From contig RFPZ01000071.1 of NCBI GenBank assembly GCA_009925905.1, positions 1-5,696 on the forward strand: DNA of 5,696 bases, read 5' to 3'. Below the pieces are notes generated by a model. The model searched no databases and had not been told where the DNA came from. It worked only from the letters and a program-made list of their open reading frames with translations. Below, one piece after another: positions 1-4,748 of this stretch (position 1 is its first letter; each line of letters starts with the position of its first letter). This stretch comes from Candidatus Aquidulcis frankliniae. GTDB taxonomy: Bacteria > Chloroflexota > Limnocylindria > Limnocylindrales > Limnocylindraceae. A program made the position numbers and the translations under genes.

Positions 1-928
1 CTTCCGCCTTTGCGCGCAAGATTGCAATTCGTGTTTCGAGATCTGGTGACGAAATGTCGGCGATAAGGCCCCACTCAAATCGCGAGCGCAGACGCTCTTC
101 AAGCAACGAGATCTCTTTCGGTGTGCGGTCCGACGTCAACACGATCTGCTTACCGGCAGAGTGCAGTGCGTTGAACGTGTGGAAGAACTCTTCTTGCGTG
201 CGCTCTTTATCGGCGAGGAACTGAATGTCATCGATGAGGAGCACATCAATCTTGCGGAAGCGCGAACGGAACGCCTCGGCGCCACCCTGCTGAATACTGG
301 TGATGAATTCATTCGTGAACGCCTCGCCGGTGATGTAGAGCACCTGGCGCTTCGGCGAACGCTCAGCAACTGCGTTCCCAATCGCGTGCAACAAGTGCGT
401 CTTACCGAGGCCAGTGCCGCCGTACAGGAAGAGTGGATTGTATGCGCCACCTGGTCGCTCAGAAACGGAGAGCGAAGCTGCGTGTGCGAGCCGATTAGCA
501 GCGCCGACAACATATGTGGCAAATGTGTAGCGAGCGTTCAGGTTCGTTGCGCGCGTTGACGAATCACGATCAACGATACGCACGCTCTCTTGTGATGCTG
601 CAGCGCGTGGGGCCACGTCGGCTGCAACAACACCCTTCCCCTTTGCGGTGAGTGCACCGTGTGCGTCGAGCTCAGAGTCACTGACCACTTCAACAGAGAG
701 CGTGACGCTATATCCAACAACCTTCGCGAGTGTCTGTGCGATCAGGGAGCGATATCGCTCATCAACCCAATCTTTTGCAAATCCAGACGGCACGCCGAGA
801 ACAAAGGTGGCAGTTGATTCATCGACACGGAGGAGTGCGGTCCGACGGAACCAGGTCTCAAAGGTTGCCTGCGAAAGGCTGATCTCCAGCTCTCCGAGGA
901 CCGCGCGCCAGACCTGTCGTCGATCCAT
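1..928 (-). CDS. dnaA: Chromosomal replication initiator DnaA, N-terminal 309 residues (3' end beyond window)
   Basis: DnaA is the AAA+ ATPase that binds DnaA boxes, opens oriC and loads the replicative helicase. Read on the minus strand from the ATG at 928, the frame stays open to the left edge. Residues 1-80 look like domain I (MDRRQVWRAVLGELE, then an F-x-x-W segment). Residues 85-125 form a short, poorly conserved domain II linker. The AAA+ domain follows, with Walker A GGTGLGKT (170-177), Walker B LLIDDIQF (230-237), sensor I LTSDR (264-268) and the box VII arginine-finger segment RLRSRFEWGL (279-288). Most DnaA proteins have GGVGLGKT, so the Thr is a small variation. The rest of the lid and the helix-turn-helix domain IV lie outside the window. 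AAAGGGGG at 938-945 is a plausible Shine-Dalgarno sequence 9 bases before the ATG. The gene is divergent from rpmH, the classic arrangement around a chromosomal origin. Confidence 0.97.
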   Translation of the reverse strand, partial: MDRRQVWRAVLGELEISLSQATFETWFRRTALLRVDESTATFVLGVPSGFAKDWVDERYRSLIAQTLAKVVGYSVTLSVEVVSDSELDAHGALTAKGKGVVAADVAPRAAASQESVRIVDRDSSTRATNLNARYTFATYVVGAANRLAHAASLSVSERPGGAYNPLFLYGGTGLGKTHLLHAIGNAVAERSPKRQVLYITGEAFTNEFITSIQQGGAEAFRSRFRKIDVLLIDDIQFLADKERTQEEFFHTFNALHSAGKQIVLTSDRTPKEISLLEERLRSRFEWGLIADISSPDLETRIAILRAKAE

Positions 929-950
929 TCCGCAGCGCCCCCTTTGTTCC

Positions 951-969
951 GTTGGTGTGCGCCACCAAC
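951..969 (-). promoter_or_regulatory. Hairpin in the dnaA leader just upstream of the Shine-Dalgarno
   Basis: GTTGGTG (951-957) and CACCAAC (963-969) are perfect 7-base complements around a 5-base loop. The stem ends 5 bases upstream of the presumed dnaA Shine-Dalgarno sequence (938-945), so it would form in the dnaA mRNA leader. It could affect ribosome access or mRNA stability. That role is inference; the inverted repeat itself is seen directly. Confidence 0.5.
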
Positions 970-980
970 ACTGCGGCAGA

Positions 981-1016
981 AGGGTGGGGTCGCCGAGGAG
1001 TCAGCGATACCACCCT
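981..1016 (-). repeat. Second inverted repeat in the dnaA leader
   Basis: AGGGTGG (981-987) pairs perfectly with CCACCCT (1010-1016) across 22 bases. It lies directly upstream of the 951-969 hairpin in the dnaA transcript, so the leader could fold into two consecutive stems. The loop is long, so a stable RNA hairpin is less certain than for the first repeat. Confidence 0.35.
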
Positions 1017-1125
1017 GATGCAAGATTGAGTCTGTGCTGACCGGCTCGCGCCTGCCCCTCCCACAGCCCCGAAGAAGAGACCAACCGACGGTGTGATGTC
1101 GCTCGGGCCCTTTGTGGGGAGGCGG

Positions 1126-1153
1126 AGAATAGCACCCGCCGCAGTTCCTGCAA
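1126..1153 (-). promoter_or_regulatory. Candidate dnaA promoter (-35 TTGCAG, -10 TATTCT)
   Basis: On the minus strand TTGCAG (1148-1153) is followed after 16 bases by TATTCT (1126-1131), matching the sigma-70-type consensus at 3/6 and 4/6. It points toward dnaA and would give a leader of nearly 200 bases carrying both inverted repeats at 951-1016. This is the best candidate I found by eye on this strand, but the match is moderate and another start site is possible. Confidence 0.35.
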
Positions 1154-1175
1154 GCCCCGCCTCACCCCGATTTTT

Positions 1176-1194
1176 GATACCCCCCAGGGGTATC
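1176..1194. promoter_or_regulatory. Perfect palindrome GATACCCC-CCA-GGGGTATC, operator-like
   Basis: Two perfect 8-base arms (1176-1183 and 1187-1194) flank a 3-base spacer. The element sits between the two opposed candidate promoters, about 22 bases from the dnaA -35 and 29 bases from the rpmH -35, so a bound protein could affect both. A G/C tract flanked by TA/AT in dyad symmetry resembles operators of the CsoR/RcnR/CstR repressor family, but no such repressor gene is in the window. It could instead be an origin-associated site or a transcribed hairpin from an upstream start. Confidence 0.45.
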
Positions 1195-1203
1195 TGGCTA
1201 AAT

Positions 1204-1217
1204 CCCCGTTACAGGGG
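1204..1217. repeat. CCCC-GTTACA-GGGG dyad
   Basis: A 4+4 inverted repeat with a 6-base spacer lies just upstream of the candidate rpmH -35 box. It is the second of three C4-spacer-G4 dyads in this intergenic region, with 1180-1190 and 1304-1314. Four-base arms are short and could occur by chance in C/G-rich sequence. Confidence 0.25.
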
Positions 1218-1223
1218 CGGCAA

Positions 1224-1253
1224 TTGACACCGCCGCCTTCAAGGAACGATACT
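1224..1253 (+). promoter_or_regulatory. Candidate promoter of the rpmH-rnpA-yidD-yidC-jag operon
   Basis: A consensus -35 TTGACA (1224-1229) is followed after 18 bases by GATACT (1248-1253), which matches the -10 consensus at 4/6. Initiation near 1260 would give a leader of about 110 bases before rpmH. A short inverted repeat, GGCGG (1216-1220) and CCGCC (1230-1234), brackets the -35 box. This is the strongest promoter-like pair in the intergenic region. Confidence 0.55.
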
Positions 1254-1303
1254 TCCCCTCTCAGAACCGCCCTCTTCGCGGCCTGAGTGAAAACCAGGAA
1301 GAA

Positions 1304-1339
1304 CCCCTCTGGGGCCACTGCCGAAGTCGGCAACCGTGG
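1304..1339 (+). promoter_or_regulatory. Structured rpmH leader with two hairpins
   Basis: Two stems can form in the untranslated leader of rpmH. CCCC (1304-1307) pairs with GGGG (1311-1314) over a TCT loop. TGCCGA (1319-1324) faces TCGGCA (1327-1332) and can be extended by CCAC (1315-1318) with GTGG (1336-1339) across a 3-base bulge. The second ends about 20 bases before the GGAG Shine-Dalgarno sequence. It could act on stability or translation of the L34-RnpA transcript. No U-run follows, so it is not an obvious attenuator. Confidence 0.4.
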
Positions 1340-1370
1340 CACTTGAGACCACCGGATCGGAGCGATACCA

Positions 1371-1505
1371 ATGAAGCGAACGTATCAGCCCAAGAAGCGC
1401 CAGCGGTTCCGCGAGCACGGATTCCGTAAGCGCATGTCGACAACGTCCGGCCGCCGGGTTTTGGCCCGACGCCGCGCACGCGGTCGCAAGCGCCTCACCG
1501 TCTGA
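1371..1505 (+). CDS. rpmH: 50S ribosomal protein L34
   Basis: This 44-residue, very basic protein belongs to the large ribosomal subunit and binds 23S rRNA. It begins MKRTYQPKKRQRFREHGF and ends GRKRLTV, and the SGRRVLARRRARGRKRL segment is the L34 signature. The length is normal for the family (about 44-47 residues). The ATG is fixed by homology and by GGAG at 1359-1362, 8 bases upstream. It is the first gene of the operon and lies 35 bases before rnpA, the near-universal L34-RNase P protein pairing. Confidence 0.98.
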   Translation: MKRTYQPKKRQRFREHGFRKRMSTTSGRRVLARRRARGRKRLTV

Positions 1506-1512
1506 TCAAGGC

Positions 1513-1526
1513 GGCGCGTACGCGCC
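1513..1526. repeat. 14-base perfect palindrome between rpmH and rnpA
   Basis: GGCGCGTACGCGCC is self-complementary without interruption. It lies between the rpmH stop codon and the rnpA Shine-Dalgarno sequence (AGGAG, 1529-1533). In RNA it could form a 5-base-pair stem with a GUAC loop ending 2 bases before the Shine-Dalgarno sequence. It might set the ratio of L34 to RnpA by protecting the upstream mRNA or limiting rnpA initiation. It lacks a U-run and is not a typical terminator. Confidence 0.45.
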
Positions 1527-1540
1527 CCAGGAGCATCGAC

Positions 1541-1879
1541 ATGTTGCGCACACCCTCTGATTTCGCCGCGCTGAGCGCCGCACCCGGCGTTACCACGCCG
1601 CTGCTCGGCGTTCGCCACCGCACCGTTGCCGCCACAGAGAACACTGCTTCGCTTCGCCTCGGCATTGCAACGAGCCGCAAGGTCGGGAACGCCGTAGTGC
1701 GCAACCGCATCCGCCGCCGACTCAAGAGCATCGCGCGTGAGCTCGCGCCGCAGGTGCGCCCAGGCGCAGAGATCCTGATCGGCGTTCGCGTTGCAGCAAG
1801 CACTGCGACGAGCGCAGAGCTGCGAGCCGCGCTCACTGAGTGCCTGCGTCGCGCGCGACTCGTTGAGGTTCCGGCATGA
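1541..1879 (+). CDS. rnpA: Ribonuclease P protein component
   Basis: RnpA is the protein cofactor of RNase P. It helps the catalytic RNA recognise precursor tRNAs and cleave their 5' leaders; the tmRNA downstream in this window is also an RNase P substrate. The 112-residue product is of normal length and carries the family's RNR signature, ATSRKVGNAVVRNRIRRRLK, at 43-62. The N-terminus (TPSDFAAL) keeps the aromatic residue of the usual F-x-x-[LV] substrate cleft, but the next stretch (APGVTTPLLGV) has fewer basic residues than typical. AGGAG at 1529-1533, 7 bases before the ATG, supports this start. The stop overlaps the yidD start as ATGA (4 bases). Confidence 0.93.
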   Translation: MLRTPSDFAALSAAPGVTTPLLGVRHRTVAATENTASLRLGIATSRKVGNAVVRNRIRRRLKSIARELAPQVRPGAEILIGVRVAASTATSAELRAALTECLRRARLVEVPA

Positions 1880-2112
1880 ACACGCTGCGCCGCATCGTTG
1901 GCGTACCCGCCCTCGCTGGAACGCTGTTGATCAAGGCATACCGCGTGGTGTTCTTTTGGCTCCCGTCGAGCTGCCGTTTCGAGCCGAGCTGCTCGCGCTA
2001 TACAGAGGAGGCGATCGTGAAGTACGGACTACTGAAAGGTTCATGGATGGGGGCGAAGCGGATCGCGCGCTGCTCGCCACTCAACGCTGGTGGATTGGAC
2101 CCGGTCCGATGA
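1876..2112 (+). CDS. yidD: Membrane protein insertion efficiency factor YidD
   Basis: YidD is a small, membrane-associated protein encoded beside yidC in most bacteria and reported to assist insertion of inner-membrane proteins. The 78-residue product has an N-terminal amphipathic or hydrophobic stretch (residues 8-31) and the family core CRFEPSCSRY at 33-42. This is followed by GLLKGSWMGAKRIARCSP (51-68) and GGLDPV (72-77). Conserved cysteines are at 33, 39 and 66. The residue after the third cysteine is Ser, where His or Asn is common. The start overlaps the end of rnpA, with GAGG at 1865-1868 upstream. The stop overlaps the yidC ATG, again as ATGA. Confidence 0.95.
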   Translation: MNTLRRIVGVPALAGTLLIKAYRVVFFWLPSSCRFEPSCSRYTEEAIVKYGLLKGSWMGAKRIARCSPLNAGGLDPVR

Positions 2113-3245
2113 GCCGCCGCGCAGTGAAAGCCGTTGCACTGCTCGGCATCGTCGCGTTGATGGTGGCCGCTTGCGGCGGCGCTGGCGCAACTGCAAGTGT
2201 TAGCCCGACGCCACACCCCCCACTCGTACCTGCTGCGCCAGGTGCGGATCCGTTCAGCTTGCTCGCCTGGATCTTTACGCCGATCTTCCAAGCGCTCTTC
2301 ATTGGACTAGTGCTGCTCGACCGCCTCACCGGCGATATCGGCATTTCAATTCTGATCCTGACGCTCATCATCCGCGTCATTTTGATCTCGCCCTATCGCA
2401 AGCAGTTGGTTTCGCAGAAGCGCACCCAACTTCTTGCGCCTGAGGTGGCCGAGATCCAGCGTCGCTATAAGGGCGACAAGGTCAAGATTCAGCAGGCACA
2501 GATGGAGCTCTACAAGTCGCGTGGCGTCAGCCCGTTCGGGGGCTGCCTTCCAACCTTGCTGCAATTCATCGTGTTGATTCCGATGTACACCGTGATCTCG
2601 AATGGGCTCACGAATCCAGACCCTACAGCTATGTTGAGCGTCTTCGGATTCAACGTTGGTGACGCAGTCGGTTTGGTGTGCGCGAATGGTCTTGGCACCG
2701 CGGCGTACGACAACATGAAGCCATGCATTGAGGCGACCGTGCCGTGGCTTGGTGGGCTCAACGCGTCGCTGCCGTCTGTTGTTGATGTTGCCGGGTTCGG
2801 CGTTTCGATTCTCGCAATCATCAGCGCACTACTTCAGGTTGTTCAGACGCGCATGGTCATCAATCCAAATGCGTCAAAGAGCGACCCAATGTCAGGTGCA
2901 CAGGGTCAGACCATGGTGCTCCTGCCACTCATCTCGGTACTGTACGGCGGGATTCTCCCTGCCGGCCTGTTCATTTACTGGATCTCGTCCACGCTGTTCT
3001 CGATCGGTCAGCAGTACTTGATCCTCGGTTTCGGTGGGCTCTTCCCGCTCTTCGGCTGGACGCCCGCCTTTGCCGTTAACCATGCCCCGAGGTTCCCAGT
3101 GGCGATGCCGGAATCAGTTCCGGATGTTGCTGGGGAAGCGGTGGTTCCACACGAGCGAACGGAGCTTGATCGCGCCGCATCAGCGGCCGCCACGATCCGT
3201 TCGGCAAAGAAGCGCGACCGACATGGTCGACGAGGGAGTAGGTAA
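2109..3245 (+). CDS. yidC: Membrane protein insertase YidC (SpoIIIJ-type lipoprotein)
   Basis: YidC inserts membrane proteins, alone or with SecYEG. The 378-residue product starts with a lipoprotein signal: basic MSRRAVK, a hydrophobic stretch and lipobox VAAC with Cys22. A Pro/Ala-rich spacer and amphipathic helix follow (about 52-70). The first core membrane segment (78-95) contains the conserved hydrophilic-groove arginine, Arg89 in LIIRVILISP. A charged cytoplasmic hairpin spans about 97-140. The next segment, GGCLPTLLQFIVLIPMY, is at 144-160, a third at 227-245, and the last two lie within 268-306. The tail is basic (KKRDRHGRRGSR). An extracytoplasmic stretch of about 60 residues between the second and third segments is longer than I expect and holds Cys191 and Cys206. 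The frame is open upstream, but the ATG overlapping the yidD stop gives a proper signal peptide, so I use it. Confidence 0.95.
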   Translation: MSRRAVKAVALLGIVALMVAACGGAGATASVSPTPHPPLVPAAPGADPFSLLAWIFTPIFQALFIGLVLLDRLTGDIGISILILTLIIRVILISPYRKQLVSQKRTQLLAPEVAEIQRRYKGDKVKIQQAQMELYKSRGVSPFGGCLPTLLQFIVLIPMYTVISNGLTNPDPTAMLSVFGFNVGDAVGLVCANGLGTAAYDNMKPCIEATVPWLGGLNASLPSVVDVAGFGVSILAIISALLQVVQTRMVINPNASKSDPMSGAQGQTMVLLPLISVLYGGILPAGLFIYWISSTLFSIGQQYLILGFGGLFPLFGWTPAFAVNHAPRFPVAMPESVPDVAGEAVVPHERTELDRAASAAATIRSAKKRDRHGRRGSR

Positions 3246-4147
3246 TGGCGAACGAGAGCGCATATCAGGAGTTCACCGGCAAGAGCGTTGAAGAGGCACT
3301 GAAGGGTGCGTGTGAGGCATTCAAGGTTGGCATCGGCGATCTCGATTTCGAGATCATTGCGCCAGGGTCACGTGGCGTGCTCGGCATGGGCGCTGAGCCT
3401 GCTCGCATCGTTGCTGCGCCAATCAGCGCACTTGGCGGCGCCGCACCAAAGCGTGCCGGAGAGCCAAGCCGACCGGCACCAGCACCTGTTCGTGAAGAGC
3501 GCGGGCCACGACCGGCACCACGTCGCGACGCACCAGTTTCACGAGCCGCTGCGCCGCAGGCTGCAGCACGACCAGCGCCACGCGGCGATCGTGGGCCACG
3601 ACCAGAGCGTGCACCGCGCCCTGAGCGCGCACCACGTGAGGATCGCGAGCCACGAGAGCGACGCGAGCGCAGCGAGACGACGCCAGAGATGATCAGCGGC
3701 GGCAAGGAGATCCTTGAGACGCTGGTGAAGCACCTCGGCTTTGAGGCCGAAGTGCGCACCACTGGAACTGGTGCTGACACCGTGTTGAACGTTGCTGGCA
3801 CCTCACCAGAGGCGGTTGATGAGTTGAACAGCCTTATCGGTGGTCGCGGTGAGCGACTGCAGGCGATCCAGCACCTGGTCAACCTGATGCTCAGCCGCAA
3901 GATGGGTGAGTGGGCGCGCGTCACCGTCGACATCGAGGAGTATCGAGGTCGACGTGAGGCACAGCTTCGCGCACTTGCGCGCAAGGCGGCAGACCGCGTC
4001 AAGGAGACCGGCCGCGCCGTGCAGCTTGAGCCAATGACGGCGCTGGAGCGCCGCTGGATTCACGTTGAGCTTCAGGAGATGGACGGCATTGCGACGGAGT
4101 CGGCGGGCGAAGAGCCAGAGCGCCGCGTCGTTGTTATTCCGGCCTGA
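3245..4147 (+). CDS. jag: RNA-binding protein Jag/KhpB (Jag-N, KH and R3H domains)
   Basis: Jag (KhpB, EloR) is a single-stranded RNA-binding protein linked to cell elongation and post-transcriptional control in Gram-positive bacteria, and usually follows yidC. The 300-residue product has three parts. Jag-N spans about 4-56, with GSRGVLGMGAEPARI matching the family's KKGFLG-type motif. A disordered Pro/Arg/Ala linker spans about 62-147. The KH domain spans about 150-225, with LIGGRGERLQAIQHLVNLM containing the GxxG loop GGRG at 199-202. The R3H domain (about 228-298) has RRWIH, with Arg269 and His273 as the R-x-x-x-H pair. The ATG overlaps the yidC stop (TAATG), and GAGGGAG at 3232-3238 is a strong Shine-Dalgarno sequence. 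The linker is long and contains tandem RPERAP units. Confidence 0.95.
   Translation: MANESAYQEFTGKSVEEALKGACEAFKVGIGDLDFEIIAPGSRGVLGMGAEPARIVAAPISALGGAAPKRAGEPSRPAPAPVREERGPRPAPRRDAPVSRAAAPQAAARPAPRGDRGPRPERAPRPERAPREDREPRERRERSETTPEMISGGKEILETLVKHLGFEAEVRTTGTGADTVLNVAGTSPEAVDELNSLIGGRGERLQAIQHLVNLMLSRKMGEWARVTVDIEEYRGRREAQLRALARKAADRVKETGRAVQLEPMTALERRWIHVELQEMDGIATESAGEEPERRVVVIPA
3599..3634 (+). repeat. Tandem RPERAP-coding repeat in the jag linker
   Basis: Two adjacent 18-base units encode RPERAP RPERAP (residues 119-130). Four of the six codon pairs differ only synonymously (CGA/CGC, CCA/CCT, CGT/CGC, CCG/CCA). The protein repeat has therefore been kept while the DNA diverged, so this is not a recent slippage product. 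It lies in the flexible basic linker between Jag-N and KH. Confidence 0.7.
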
Positions 4148-4162
4148 TCGCCCACTCGGCGA
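4148..4162 (+). promoter_or_regulatory. Small hairpin filling the jag to DUF4287 gap
   Basis: TCGCC (4148-4152) and GGCGA (4158-4162) form a 5-base-pair stem with loop CACTC. It starts directly after the jag stop codon and ends 2 bases before the next ATG. It occupies the place of a Shine-Dalgarno sequence, and no purine-rich site is visible there. It could reduce independent initiation so that the next gene relies on ribosomes finishing jag. A stem this short may also be chance. Confidence 0.35.
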
Positions 4163-4164
4163 CC

Positions 4165-4719
4165 ATGCCGACAAAAGATCCAAAACGGGAAGCGCACTTC
4201 CCTGCAATTGAGAAGCGGTATGGCGAACCAATGAAGTACTGGTTCGCTCTCATGAAGACCATTGCAGGGAAGCGCTACCCAGAACAGATTGCGCACCTGC
4301 GAGAGACCTACGGTTTCTCGCAAGCGCACGCCAACGCGTTGGTGATGTTCTCACGCGGCTCAACGACAACGCGCCGGCATGAAACACCAACTGACTACTT
4401 CAAGAGCATTGATCCACAGCAGGCGCGCACCATGCGCGCGATGTTTAAGGTGCTGCGCACAAAGTATCCGGCGCTTGAGTTTGTGATTGCCTGGAATCAG
4501 CCAATGTTGCGCAAGGGAACAGAGTATGTGTTTGGCGCATCAGCATCAGCAAAGTACCTGTTGATCAACCCGTTTAGCAAGGCGGTCATCGACACCTTTA
4601 CTCCAAAGCTGAATGGGTACCGAGTACTAAAGCACACGATCACGATCCCCAACGACTGGGAGATCGACGAGAAACTCTTGCTCGGGTTGGCAAAAGCACG
4701 CCTCGCGGAGATCGCTTAG
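4165..4719 (+). CDS. Two-domain DUF4287-DUF1801-like protein of unknown function
   Basis: This 184-residue soluble protein has no signal peptide or membrane segment. Residues about 10-66 (HFPAIEKRYGEPMKYWFALM through ANALVMFSRG) look like DUF4287, a short helical domain. Residues about 77-182 resemble DUF1801 (YdhG-like). Visible family features are a DYFKSIDPQQ start, WNQPML (110-115), ASAKYLLINPF (127-137) and a closing DWEIDEKLLLGLAKARL (164-180). The two domains do occur in one protein elsewhere. The biochemical function is not established to my knowledge; an iron-chaperone role has been proposed for some DUF1801 relatives. The ATG is chosen because it precedes the whole DUF4287 domain, but no Shine-Dalgarno sequence is visible. 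It probably reads through from jag, and it ends 29 bases before the convergent ssrA. Alternative starts such as the ATG at 4231 would remove part of the domain. Confidence 0.82.
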   Translation: MPTKDPKREAHFPAIEKRYGEPMKYWFALMKTIAGKRYPEQIAHLRETYGFSQAHANALVMFSRGSTTTRRHETPTDYFKSIDPQQARTMRAMFKVLRTKYPALEFVIAWNQPMLRKGTEYVFGASASAKYLLINPFSKAVIDTFTPKLNGYRVLKHTITIPNDWEIDEKLLLGLAKARLAEIA

Positions 4720-4721
4720 CG

Positions 4722-4736
4722 CGCGCCGACGGCGCG
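4722..4736. terminator. GC-rich hairpin between convergent genes, possible terminator without a U-run
   Basis: CGCGCC (4722-4727) and GGCGCG (4731-4736) form a perfect 6-base-pair stem over GAC. It lies just after the stop codon at 4719 and 13 bases beyond the tmRNA CCA end, so it could serve both converging transcripts. Neither strand has a T-run after the stem, so an ordinary intrinsic terminator is uncertain. It may act as a 3'-end stabilising or processing structure. Confidence 0.4.
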
Positions 4737-4748
4737 ACGAGTGAGATT

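Larger units (their letters stand above)
929..1370. other. Divergent dnaA-rpmH intergenic region (candidate but unproven oriC)
   Basis: In many bacteria the dnaA-rpmH gap contains oriC or part of it. I looked for TTATCCACA-like DnaA boxes on both strands. The best CCACA/TGTGG cores are CTCCCCACA (reverse strand, within 1110-1121) and CCTCCCACA (near 1066-1075), with three and four mismatches. I see no long AT-rich unwinding stretch; the only short one is ATTTTTGATA at 1170-1179. What the region does show is regulatory: opposed candidate promoters, a perfect palindrome, repeated C4-spacer-G4 dyads and leader hairpins. A ten-base direct repeat, AGCGATACCA, occurs near both ends (1003-1012 and 1361-1370). 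No convincing small gene is present. Confidence 0.6.

Noticed and set aside
136..559. Open frames of about 130 codons on both strands at the left edge
   Set aside because: They are out of frame with, or opposite, the dnaA frame, which carries Walker A, Walker B and sensor motifs over the same bases.
648..1040. 130-codon plus-strand frame crossing the dnaA start
   Set aside because: It is antisense to the dnaA N-terminus, with no domain signal and a Ser/Arg-rich shadow composition.
1174..1203. TTGATA with CTAAAT as a second rpmH promoter overlapping the palindrome
   Set aside because: The -35 is good, but the -10 matches only 3/6. The TTGACA/GATACT pair downstream is better.
1001..1342. 113-codon minus-strand frame in the dnaA-rpmH intergenic region, with overlapping frames at 858-1064 and 1261-1479
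   Set aside because: There is no recognisable motif or ribosome site, and it lies over the promoter and leader region. It is more likely chance openness in GC-rich sequence.
1791..2108. Upstream extension of the yidC frame to an ATG at 1791
   Set aside because: It would overlap rnpA and yidD completely. The ATG at 2109 starts a clean lipoprotein signal peptide and overlaps the yidD stop.
3265..4002. 245-codon open frame on the minus strand opposite jag
   Set aside because: It is Arg/Ser/Ala-rich low complexity, antisense to a clear Jag gene with three recognised domains. It is explained by GC-rich codon bias.
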